64,000 nt of DNA from Myxococcales bacterium (GTDB taxonomy: Bacteria; Myxococcota_A; Polyangia; Polyangiales; Polyangiaceae): assembly GCA_025359105.1 (NCBI GenBank), contig JANYHK010000099.1, forward strand, positions 62,001 to 126,000, read 5' to 3'. Of this stretch, positions 51,018-61,478 are shown in pieces (position 1 is the first letter of the stretch; each line of letters begins with the position of its first letter). Both the position numbers and the translations under genes were made by a program. The notes under the pieces were generated by a model that was not told the DNA's origin, made no database searches, and saw nothing but the letters and a program-made list of their open reading frames with translations.

Positions 51018-54000
51018 GTGATTAGCGCTGGAGAGTTGATCGCGGGCCGGTTCGAAGTCCTTCGGCGCGCTGGCGTCGGCGGAATGGGGGCCGTGTACCA
51101 CGCGCGAGACCGCCAGACCGGCGGCGACGTCGCGCTCAAGGTCCTCATTGAGCGAGAGGACGTCGTGAGCGATCGTTTCGCCCACGAGGTCGAGTTTCTT
51201 TCGGCGTTGGATCATCCGCACATCGTTGGCTATGTCAGCCACGGCATCACGGAAGCGGGCGCGCCGTTTCTCGTCATGCCGTGGCTGGATGGTGAAGACC
51301 TGCAGGCACGGCTCGACCGCGGACCACTCGCAATCTTCGAGACGTTCACGCTCGCAACGGCGGTCGCGGATGCGCTTGCCTACCTCCACGCGCGCGGCAT
51401 CGTTCATCGCGATCTCAAACCGAGTAACCTTTTCCTACCTAGCGGCAGCCTCGATCGTGTGAAGGTCATCGACCTCGGCATTGCCCGTGCGACGATCCCG
51501 TCCCGCCCGTTGACGCTCTCCGGCGTGCTCCTAGGCACTCCCGGGTTCATGGCGCCCGAGCAGGCCCGCGGCGATCAAGACATCGCTCCGACCGCGGATA
51601 TTTTCTCGCTCGGCTGCGTCCTTTTCGAGTGCCTGACCGGGACACGCCTCTTCGACGGGGCCCACGTAATGGCCATCCTCGCCAAGATTCTCGTAGAAGC
51701 ACCCCCGCGGGTTCGGGAGCTTCGGTCGGACGTGCCTGACGCTCTCGACCTGCTCGTCCATCGAATGGTGGCGAAGGAACCGGAGCGGCGCCCCCAGAAC
51801 GGAGGTCAACTCCGAGAGTGGCTCAGCGACTTGACGAGTGTCCCTGCAGCGTCGCTGCGCTCCGCGTCCGTTCTGACGAAGACGGAGCAGAGGGTCGTCT
51901 CGGTGCTCGTCGTCGTGCTTCCACGTGTCGACCGTGCACCCGACGCTCACGATGATGTGACCAAAGCGGACGCCGATCCTTTTCGTACTGCTGCGGCCCG
52001 GTTCGGAGTCAGGGCACTCGCGCTCGACCCACGAACGGCGATTGCGCTTGCGCCAGAAGGCGTCGGCGGCGCCGACCAAGCGATGCTCTTGGCGCGCTTC
52101 GCTCGCCACGTGGTCGAAGCATTTCCGGGAGCCATCGTCGGGTTGGCCACCGGAAGCGGAATGGCGAGCACGCGTCTGCCAGTCGGAGAGGCCATCGATC
52201 GGGGTGTCGCCATCGTACGCGCGGCGCCGGCTGGTGGAGGGGTGAACGTCGACGAGGTGAGCGCTGCGCTACTGACTGCGCGCTTCGATATCCGACGCGA
52301 CGTTGGGCGGATCCTCGTGGAAGACGAACGTCATTCGCTCGATCCGACGCGCCCCCTGCTCGGGAAGCCGACGTCTTGCGTGGGACGCGATGGCGAGCTC
52401 GCCATCCTCGACGCGGCCTTCGCCGATTGCGCCAACTCATCCCGGCCCAAGATCGTCTTGATCACGTCGGAGGCTGGAACGGGCAAATCGCGCGTTCGGC
52501 ACGAGTTCGTCAGGCGCCTCGCGGTCGCTCGCCAACCTCCTCGCGTCTTCCACTGCAGCGGCGACCCACTGCACGCGACGACGCCCTACGCCCTGCTGGC
52601 TCAGGCCATTCGTCACGCGGCTTCGATCTCGGCGGGCGAGCCAGCCGACACGGCGAATGCGAAGCTAAGGGCACACTTGTCGGAGGTCGTGTCTCCTACG
52701 CTGGTCCCTCATCTTGGTGCATTTCTCGGCGAGCTCGCGGGTCTGGAGGTCGAGCAAACGCAGCATCTTCCGGTCCTCGCAGCCCGGAAGAGCGCCGAAG
52801 CGATGAGGGATCAGCTGCGGGGGGCATTCGAAGCGGTCCTGCGCGCGTGGTGCTCACGACAGCCCGTCGTTCTCGTGCTCGAGGACCTGCACTGGGCCGA
52901 CGCGGCGTCGATTCGCCTCCTCGACGACGCGCTTCGACGCCTCGACGGTCAACCCGTATTCGTTCTGGCGCTCGCTCGACCCGACGTGCACAAGCGTTTC
53001 CCGACACTCTGGGAACATCGGCACGTCACCGAGCTCAAACTCCCAACGCTTCCCGCTCGCGCGTGCGCCAGGATCGCGCGGGCGGCGGCCGGCGCGTCCG
53101 CGAGCCCAGAAGACATCGAGCGCGTCGTCGAACGGTCCGGCGGCAACGCGTTCTACCTCGAGGAACTTCTTCGGGACGCGGTCGAGCGACCGACGCGGCG
53201 CAGCTCCGGGCCGCCGTCGCTTCGGCCCGACGACCTGCCCGCGACAATCATCGCCGTCGCCCAGGAACGCCTCGAGCGCCTGGGCTCCGAGGAGCGCAAG
53301 GTCCTTCGGGCCGCCAGCATCTTCGGAGAAACGTTTCCGGTGGAGGGGGTTGCTGCGCTCGTCGGAGAGAGGGCTATCTCGCTAGAGCCAGTCCTCGCCG
53401 CGCTCATGTCGAGTGAGTCGCTTTCCGCCGTGGAAGCGGCCCACCCCTCTGCCCGCGGCGAATACCGCTTCCGCCACATGTTCATCCGCGCTGCGGCTTA
53501 CGCCTCGCTCACCGAGGAAGACCGCACGCTGGGGCACCGCTTGGCCGCGGCCTGGCTCGAGGCCCACGAAGATCCGGAAATCGTCGCGCTGCATTGGCTC
53601 GAGGGCGCCCAGCGTGAGCGCGCCGCGGCGGCATTCGCACGCGCCGGGGAAGCGTTCTGGAAGCGGGGCCAGGCGGAGGCAACAGCCCGTTGTGCCGTCC
53701 GTGCTCTGCTCGTTGGAGCAGGCGAACCGCAGCCGACGCTGCGACGGCTGGGGTTGCTCGCCGACGCCTTGGAAGCGACGCGCCGAATCGACCCTCAGGA
53801 AGTGTTTACCGGGGTCGAGCAACACCTCGCGGCGCCACCCGAAGGCCTCGCCGCAAGTGGCGGTACCACGATCGCTCACCTAGCGCTCGATGCAGCGTTG
53901 GAGGGGCTACGATCCACGGCGCGCGATGGCCTGATCCCGAGGGCCGCCATCTCGCGCGCGGCTCGCGCGCTTGGTGCCCTGTCGGATTTTTCTGGCGCCA

Positions 54001-54779
54001 AGCAGCGTTTGGCGAGTGCGCAGTCTCGCGACGACGTAGACGGGCGTGACGAGCTTCGAACCGCAGTGGCACGAGTCTCCTTCTGGGCGGGCGAGTGGGG
54101 GGCGACCGCCGAAGCGCTATCGGCCGAGGTACTCCCATCGGATCCGCGAGATCGGATCGATGCTCTTCTGATGCTCGCCACGTCGATGGTGGCGACCGGC
54201 GGTGCGACGTCGCTGGGCGCGGGCCTCGACTTCGTCAGTCGAGCCGAGAGCGTCCTTGACGGCTTGGGGACGGACCCTGTCGCCCAGATCCGCTGCAGCA
54301 AGACCAGGCACCTTTGTCTCTACTTCGCCGGAGAGTATGGGCGCGCCAAAGAGGCGGCTCGCGTCGAAGGTATGCTCGCCCACGCCGCGGGGCTCCGTTA
54401 CGAGGAGTGCATCAGCCTCCACGGAATCGGGGAGCTTCATGTCCGTCTACAAGATCCGATCGGCGCGCGCGAATCGTTGGCCAAGTCGGACACGATCGCG
54501 GTGGATATTGGTGCAGAGCGAATGCATCTCCACAACAAGGCGCTCGTGGCGTACATCGACGGCGTGAGAGAGCCGCTCGAAGCCGTGGCAGAGAAGTTCC
54601 GGAGCTCCGACAACGCCTGGGACGAGCTGCACGCCCGGTACTGGCTCGGTCGCCTCCTCGCGAAACGTGAGAGCTCAGGTGCCCGCAGCGCGTTCACCCG
54701 CGCGCTGGACCTCGCCCGCCGGCTGAAGGTGCGCGTCTTCGTGGATGACTGCACGACCGCGCTCGCCGAGTTGGTTTGA
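51018..54779 (+). CDS. Ser/Thr kinase fused to cyclase-like and AAA ATPase modules
   Basis: 1253 residues with a GTG start at 51018. The kinase domain (~8-275) has AGVGGMGAVYHARD, VALKV, GIVHRDLKPSN and GFMAPEQARG; the magnesium motif reads VIDLGIAR, so DFG is DLG. Residues ~285-430 (QRVVSVLVVVLPRV onward) look like a degenerate class III nucleotide-cyclase domain. An ATPase domain (~445-720) has Walker A ITSEAGTGKSRVRHEF and Walker B-like VVLVLEDLHWADAASIRLLD. The C-terminal ~450 residues are helical repeats. Such kinase/STAND-ATPase chains are common regulators in myxobacteria. It lies 42 bp after the 65-aa gene, perhaps with its own promoter. Confidence 0.88.
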   Translation: MISAGELIAGRFEVLRRAGVGGMGAVYHARDRQTGGDVALKVLIEREDVVSDRFAHEVEFLSALDHPHIVGYVSHGITEAGAPFLVMPWLDGEDLQARLDRGPLAIFETFTLATAVADALAYLHARGIVHRDLKPSNLFLPSGSLDRVKVIDLGIARATIPSRPLTLSGVLLGTPGFMAPEQARGDQDIAPTADIFSLGCVLFECLTGTRLFDGAHVMAILAKILVEAPPRVRELRSDVPDALDLLVHRMVAKEPERRPQNGGQLREWLSDLTSVPAASLRSASVLTKTEQRVVSVLVVVLPRVDRAPDAHDDVTKADADPFRTAAARFGVRALALDPRTAIALAPEGVGGADQAMLLARFARHVVEAFPGAIVGLATGSGMASTRLPVGEAIDRGVAIVRAAPAGGGVNVDEVSAALLTARFDIRRDVGRILVEDERHSLDPTRPLLGKPTSCVGRDGELAILDAAFADCANSSRPKIVLITSEAGTGKSRVRHEFVRRLAVARQPPRVFHCSGDPLHATTPYALLAQAIRHAASISAGEPADTANAKLRAHLSEVVSPTLVPHLGAFLGELAGLEVEQTQHLPVLAARKSAEAMRDQLRGAFEAVLRAWCSRQPVVLVLEDLHWADAASIRLLDDALRRLDGQPVFVLALARPDVHKRFPTLWEHRHVTELKLPTLPARACARIARAAAGASASPEDIERVVERSGGNAFYLEELLRDAVERPTRRSSGPPSLRPDDLPATIIAVAQERLERLGSEERKVLRAASIFGETFPVEGVAALVGERAISLEPVLAALMSSESLSAVEAAHPSARGEYRFRHMFIRAAAYASLTEEDRTLGHRLAAAWLEAHEDPEIVALHWLEGAQRERAAAAFARAGEAFWKRGQAEATARCAVRALLVGAGEPQPTLRRLGLLADALEATRRIDPQEVFTGVEQHLAAPPEGLAASGGTTIAHLALDAALEGLRSTARDGLIPRAAISRAARALGALSDFSGAKQRLASAQSRDDVDGRDELRTAVARVSFWAGEWGATAEALSAEVLPSDPRDRIDALLMLATSMVATGGATSLGAGLDFVSRAESVLDGLGTDPVAQIRCSKTRHLCLYFAGEYGRAKEAARVEGMLAHAAGLRYEECISLHGIGELHVRLQDPIGARESLAKSDTIAVDIGAERMHLHNKALVAYIDGVREPLEAVAEKFRSSDNAWDELHARYWLGRLLAKRESSGARSAFTRALDLARRLKVRVFVDDCTTALAELV

Positions 54780-57023
<2,244 letters not shown>

Positions 57024-57099
57024 CCGCCGATCTACGCCGCTGCAGCCAATACCTTCCCGGAAGGGAAGCTCCGTAGCCTCTCGACCGTACGTCTGGCAC

Positions 57100-58575
57100 A
57101 TGGTTTTTCGGCTCGCGTCTGCCGTTTCAGGCGTTGCGCTGGTCCTGCTCGCCGGGGCAGCGTGCTCGTCGCCGAAGGACCCGTCCACGGCGGACCAGGC
57201 GACCTCGGTCGCGGCGGTCACGGCCCCGGGTGGCGCGGCGCTCCTCGTGAACGAAGTGCTCGCCAACGAGCCAGGCGCCGCGACGAGCGGCGAGATGATC
57301 GAGCTCGTGAACACGTCCGCGGTGGCGATCGATCTCACCGGCTTCACGATCTCCGACGGTGTCACGGTCCGCCATACCTTCGGCGCGACCACGCTCGGCG
57401 CCGGCCGCGCGCTCGCGATCTTCGGCGGCGCCGCCGGCGTCCCTGCCGGCCTCACGAACGCTGTAGCCTCGTCGACGGGCTCGCTCAGCCTCGGCAACGG
57501 CGGCGACACCGTCACGCTGAGAGACGCCGGCGGCGTGGTCGTCGACGCCGTGACGTACGACGCCACGCTCGCCTCCTCGGATGGCGTCTCGTTCAACAGA
57601 AACGTCGACGGGAGCCCGGCGGCGACCGCCTGGGCGCTCCACACGACGCTCGCCGCCGCCCTTGCGTCGCCCGGCAAGCGCACCGACGGGGCCGATTTCA
57701 CCCCGCAGTCGCCGCCGCCGGACGCCGGTGCTCCGGACAGCGCCGGCGATAGCGCTCCCGACAGCGCGCCGCCGGACGCGGGGCCAAACGCCGGCGATAC
57801 GGGCCCTCTGCGGATCGTCGCCGGCAACCTCAGCACGGGAACGCAGCAGTCGTACGATCCCGGCGAGGGGATCCGCATCCTCCAGGCGCTCAAGCCCGAC
57901 GTCGCGTTGCTCCAGGAGCTCAACTACGGCGCCGGCGACGACGCGAGCGTGCGCGCGTTCGTCGATGCTGCGTTCGGGACCAGCTACCAGTACGTCCGCG
58001 AGCCGGGCGTGCAGATCCCCAACGGCGTCGTGAGCCGGTACCCGATCTTGTCGGCCGGCGTGTGGGACGATCCGCAGGTCACCAACCGTGACTTCACCTG
58101 GGCGCGCATCGACATTCCGGGCGCGCGCGATCTCTGGGCGGTGAGCGTCCACCTCCTCACGAGCAACGCGGCCGCGCGCGGCGCCGAGGCCACGGCGCTG
58201 GTCGGGTACCTCCAGTCGAACGTGCCCGCGGGCGACTACGTCGCGATCGGCGGCGACCTCAACACGGGCGATCCCGCGCTCCTCGGCATCCTCGCCGCCG
58301 TCGTCGACGTGAACGCCAGCGTCCCCGACGATCAATTCGGCAACGTGAACACGAACGCGTCGCGCGGAAAGCACTACGACTGGGTCCTCGTGAACGCGGG
58401 GCTCGAGGCCTACCAGAGGCCAACGCGGGTCGGCTCCGTCGAGCGCCCCAACGGCCTCGTCTTCGACACGCGCTCCTTTTCCCCGATCACCGACGCGCCG
58501 CCCGCGCGCGCGACGGACAGCGCCGGCGTGGCGATGCAGCACATGGCCATCGTGAAGGACTTCTTCGTTCAGTAG
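57100..58575 (+). CDS. Lipoprotein with lamin-tail domain and EEP nuclease/phosphatase domain
   Basis: 491 residues from the ATG at 57100. The signal peptide ends in the lipobox LAGAAC. A lamin-tail domain follows (~45-190), with LLVNEVLANEPGAATSGEMI, ELVNTSAVAIDLTGFTISDG and LGAGRALAIFGGAAG. After a Pro/Asp linker comes an endonuclease/exonuclease/phosphatase domain (~245-491). Its catalytic Glu is in DVALLQELNYG, with GVVSRYPIL, AVSVHLLTSN, YVAIGGDLNTGDP (Asp and Asn of GDxN), and RGKHYDWVLVN (terminal Asp-His region). It is probably a secreted or surface-bound nuclease or lipid phosphatase. The long upstream open frame is a shadow of the minus-strand lipoprotein. Confidence 0.88.
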   Translation: MVFRLASAVSGVALVLLAGAACSSPKDPSTADQATSVAAVTAPGGAALLVNEVLANEPGAATSGEMIELVNTSAVAIDLTGFTISDGVTVRHTFGATTLGAGRALAIFGGAAGVPAGLTNAVASSTGSLSLGNGGDTVTLRDAGGVVVDAVTYDATLASSDGVSFNRNVDGSPAATAWALHTTLAAALASPGKRTDGADFTPQSPPPDAGAPDSAGDSAPDSAPPDAGPNAGDTGPLRIVAGNLSTGTQQSYDPGEGIRILQALKPDVALLQELNYGAGDDASVRAFVDAAFGTSYQYVREPGVQIPNGVVSRYPILSAGVWDDPQVTNRDFTWARIDIPGARDLWAVSVHLLTSNAAARGAEATALVGYLQSNVPAGDYVAIGGDLNTGDPALLGILAAVVDVNASVPDDQFGNVNTNASRGKHYDWVLVNAGLEAYQRPTRVGSVERPNGLVFDTRSFSPITDAPPARATDSAGVAMQHMAIVKDFFVQ

Positions 58576-58607
58576 GCCGCTTCGCAACCCCTTCCCCGCC
58601 GGTCGCC

Positions 58608-60218
58608 CTACTTGCCGAAGACCCGCACCTCGTACCGCGCCGCCGCCGCCGAGTAGCCGCTCACCGTCATGAAGATCGCTTCGCGCGTCGGCACCGTGAT
58701 GAAGCACCGCTCGTTGGAGTTGTACTTGTACGACTGGCACTTGTAGGCCGCCGAGTCGGGCGCGACGCCGGCGCGCGCACGCATGTCGGCGTCCGCGCCG
58801 GGGTAGCCCGGATCCGCGGTCATCGTGACCTCGTAGGTGCCGGGCTCGAGCACCGGCGTCTGGAAGCTCTGCACCGCCGCGTGCGTCACGACGCCGCCAG
58901 GGAGCGTGAACACGGGCGCCGGCATCGCGCGGCCAGGAGCGAAGACGTTGTCCTCCTCACCGACGACCGTGACGACCTGCGCGCTGTCGACGTTCGCGAA
59001 GATCTGCTCGTAGGTGTGCGGCGTATCCTTCGCGAGGAGCGCGTTCACGATCGCCATAGAGTCGGGCGTGAGCGACGAGAAGTACGCCGGCATGCCGTTG
59101 GTGACGAAGTCCATGTACTTCGTGCCGGTGGGATCGTCGGGGTTGAGCGCGGCGCGCGTGCGGGTCAGCGTGTCGTCCTGGTACGCGAACGTGTCGCAGC
59201 CGTTCATGAAGAACAGCTGGTACTGCCCCGGGAAGAACTGCCCCTTGGTCGCGAGCGCGCGGACGTTCGCGCCGAGGCCGGCGTGGCCGTCGTACAGGAT
59301 CACGTCGGCGCCGGGCGTGAGCTCGGCGTAGCGCTTGTCGAACGTGGCGGGCGCGGACTGGACCTCGTCGACGAGGATCGCCGTGATCGCCACGCTGCGC
59401 CCGTCGGGAAACGTCTTCTCGAGGGTGACGTCCGGCGCGGCCACGCCCGGCGACGGCGGGAGGTTCGCGGGCACCGTCGTCGGATCACCGAGCGTCGCGC
59501 GCGCGGTGTCGACGAACTCGTTGTACGCGGAGATTCCCGGATCGTACGGATCCGTCGCCAGCTTCGCGTACTTGCCGAAGACCGCGACGACCTTGAGCGC
59601 GCCGTCCTCCCAGACCTTGTGGTACTCGGGGTAGCGTCCGGTGGTGTTGCCGCGGTTGACGGTCACCGCGGCGGTCGTCGTCGTGACGTCGGCGGCGTCG
59701 AGCGCGCAGCCGCTGGCGTGCGGGCGGTAGTGGTACCAGTAGTTGGTGAGCATGATCGACGCGCCCTCGCCGTCGTTGCACGACGCCGAGTACTTCTGCA
59801 TGAACGCCGTCTGACCGGCGCCGTCGATGCGGTGGGGGAGCGTGAGCGTGTAGCTCGTGGGCAAGCCCGTCTTGTGTCCCCACGCGACGGGGAGGACCGC
59901 GTGGTAGCGCACGCGGGTGAGACCGCCGCCGATCGCCGTCGACGTCACGTTCGTGAGCGCGACCTTGCCGAGGCGCGCGACGCCGGGCTCGGCGTTGAAG
60001 TGGCCGACGGTGAAGAGCAGCTGCGCGCGGATGGTCCCGGTGAGGTTCGTCGCCTGCGACGTCGTCACCTCGCCGTCGAACGACATGTCGAGCAGCGTCG
60101 CCAGGGCGCTCGAGAAATCCTGGTTGGATCCGTCCGTCGTCTCGGAGGGTGCGCCGCCACACGCGGCTGCGCCTACAAGGAGAGAACAACCCAGGAACCG
60201 TCGCGTGCTTCGTCGCAT
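58608..60218 (-). CDS. Secreted clan-CD (caspase/gingipain-like) peptidase candidate
   Basis: 536 residues. The N-terminus has a signal peptide with lipobox-like GAAAC (Cys20). The central part contains GADVILYDGHAGLGANVR (~303-320) and QLFFMNGCDTFAYQDD (~334-349): a His in a small loop after a hydrophobic strand and a Cys 29 residues later after a second strand, as in clan CD His-Gly/Cys dyads. By position these would be His312 and Cys341. The C-terminal ~90 residues (EPGTYEVTMTADPGYPGADA, ITVPTREAIFMTVSGYSAAA) resemble a bacterial pre-peptidase domain. It is probably an extracytoplasmic lipoprotein. Peptidase activity is inferred from the motif pattern. Confidence 0.65.
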   Translation of the reverse strand: MRRSTRRFLGCSLLVGAAACGGAPSETTDGSNQDFSSALATLLDMSFDGEVTTSQATNLTGTIRAQLLFTVGHFNAEPGVARLGKVALTNVTSTAIGGGLTRVRYHAVLPVAWGHKTGLPTSYTLTLPHRIDGAGQTAFMQKYSASCNDGEGASIMLTNYWYHYRPHASGCALDAADVTTTTAAVTVNRGNTTGRYPEYHKVWEDGALKVVAVFGKYAKLATDPYDPGISAYNEFVDTARATLGDPTTVPANLPPSPGVAAPDVTLEKTFPDGRSVAITAILVDEVQSAPATFDKRYAELTPGADVILYDGHAGLGANVRALATKGQFFPGQYQLFFMNGCDTFAYQDDTLTRTRAALNPDDPTGTKYMDFVTNGMPAYFSSLTPDSMAIVNALLAKDTPHTYEQIFANVDSAQVVTVVGEEDNVFAPGRAMPAPVFTLPGGVVTHAAVQSFQTPVLEPGTYEVTMTADPGYPGADADMRARAGVAPDSAAYKCQSYKYNSNERCFITVPTREAIFMTVSGYSAAAARYEVRVFGK

Positions 60219-60307
60219 CTTGACCCACCCTTTTCCGTTCGTAACGGAACGTGGCGTACCCCGGACGGGGTGCGGCAGGGTGTCTCGATCGCGTCGCGGG
60301 GGGCGAC

Positions 60308-60571
60308 TTACTCCTGGGGCCGCCGGCGAACGGTGAGCTCCAGGTTGAACGGCCCCAAGAGCTTCGCCAGGGTCTTGACCGTCGGGTTGCCGACGCCGCG
60401 CTCGAAGTCGATGAGCACGCGCGGGCTCACGCCGACGAGCTGCGCGTACTCCGCCTGCGTCTTGCCGGCGATCTTGCGCATCATCCGCACCGCCTCGATG
60501 AGCCCCAGATCTGCGCGCCGCGCGCGTTCGTAGAGCTGGGCGCGCAGCGCGACACGGGCCTCCTTCTTCAT
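60308..60571 (-). CDS. hipB: HipB-like antitoxin
   Basis: 87 residues from the ATG at 60571, with GAGGAGG 5 bases upstream. A helix-turn-helix of the XRE/HipB kind occupies ~28-75: MMRKIAGKTQAEYAQLVGVS, PRVLIDFERGVGNPTVKTLA. HipB binds HipA and operators in its own promoter, keeping the kinase off. The start overlaps the hipA stop (ATGA), so hipA is upstream and hipB downstream, the reverse of E. coli hipBA. Confidence 0.88.
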   Translation of the reverse strand: MKKEARVALRAQLYERARRADLGLIEAVRMMRKIAGKTQAEYAQLVGVSPRVLIDFERGVGNPTVKTLAKLLGPFNLELTVRRRPQE

Positions 60572-61416
60572 GTTGGCCTCCTCGTCGTCGCGACGAGGGC
60601 GTCGAGCTCTCGTGCCACCTGCGTGATCCGCGGCTCGCATCGGGCGATGACGCGGGCCGGTACTCCGCATTCCTTCATCGTCTTCGGCAGCTCTCCGATC
60701 GCCGGCGCGAGGCCGTGGAGCCACCGCTTGGTCTTCACGGGATCGAGCGTGCCCGCGACCGCCTCGGCGACGCAGCCCCAAGCGGGGAGATCCACGTCGT
60801 CGCTCCATCGGCTCACGCGCGCGATCCCCCGCGGGTCCAAGATCATCGGAGCAAGGTCGTACACGGGCGACAGCTCCATCCTGCCGTTCTGCAGCTTGAG
60901 CACCGAGGTGTTGCGGGCGTGGTTGTCGGTGTTGCCGAGGGCGACGTCGAGGACGTCGCGCAGAACGAGCTCGCGCACCTCCGCCTCGGGATCGGTCGCG
61001 AACCGCGCGAGCGCAGCGGCCTGGCGTTCCTTGCGGAGTGGAGCGCCGAAGTCGGCGACGCCGGCGAGCGAGTACAGGCTCTCGAGCCCGAGGTGCTCTA
61101 CCTTGCCCCTGCGAACCACGCGGTCGAACCGGGGCACGAAGAGGCAATCGGACTCCCAGGTGACCTCGCCGAGGGTCCTCACGCCCATCGCCTTGGCGAC
61201 GGCGTGGTAGCCGGCCTCGGCTTCGAGGATGAGGCGGTCGACAGCGTCACGCGTTCGCGGGAACTTCACGAGCCAGCAGCGTCGCGTGCGCGCGTCGGGC
61301 AGTGCGCCGTCGGCGTGCCAACGGCCCTTCGTGTCCTCGCGAAGCAGGAACTTCGGCGAGTCTCCGCCGGCGCCGGTCGTCCCGGTTGTTCGGAACGCCG
61401 AGGACCCCCTCCCAAT
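60568..61416 (-). CDS. hipA: HipA-type toxin kinase, start codon unresolved
   Basis: The HipA C-terminal kinase domain is clear: GTTGAGGDSPKFLLREDT (nucleotide loop, around 61350-61400), RRCWLVKFPR with the ATP-binding Lys, DVALGNTDNHARNTSVL (catalytic Asp and Asn), and LSPVYDLAPM (metal-binding Asp). HipA phosphorylates glutamyl-tRNA synthetase in E. coli, causing dormancy. The GTG at 61269 would cut off the nucleotide loop. No ATG, GTG or TTG occurs in frame between it and the TAA at 61444-61446; the coordinate here uses an ATT at 61416. The usual ~100-residue N-terminal HipA subdomain is missing because the next gene lies there. It may be a short HipT-like kinase or a decayed copy. Confidence 0.75.
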   Translation of the reverse strand: MGRGSSAFRTTGTTGAGGDSPKFLLREDTKGRWHADGALPDARTRRCWLVKFPRTRDAVDRLILEAEAGYHAVAKAMGVRTLGEVTWESDCLFVPRFDRVVRRGKVEHLGLESLYSLAGVADFGAPLRKERQAAALARFATDPEAEVRELVLRDVLDVALGNTDNHARNTSVLKLQNGRMELSPVYDLAPMILDPRGIARVSRWSDDVDLPAWGCVAEAVAGTLDPVKTKRWLHGLAPAIGELPKTMKECGVPARVIARCEPRITQVARELDALVATTRRPT

Positions 61417-61440
61417 GCCGGCGTGCCGATGGCGCCTGAC

Positions 61441-61478
61441 TAATTATTGCTAGTTTACTGGCCAATAGGCGCCGGGGC
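61441..61478. promoter_or_regulatory. A/T-rich promoter/operator region upstream of hipA
   Basis: A short A/T-rich patch (TAATTATTGCTAGTTTACTG) stands out in very G/C-rich DNA and is flanked by GGCGCC on both sides (61431-61436 and 61468-61473). It likely holds the hipAB promoter and perhaps a HipB operator; no matched half-sites could be proven. Confidence 0.5.
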
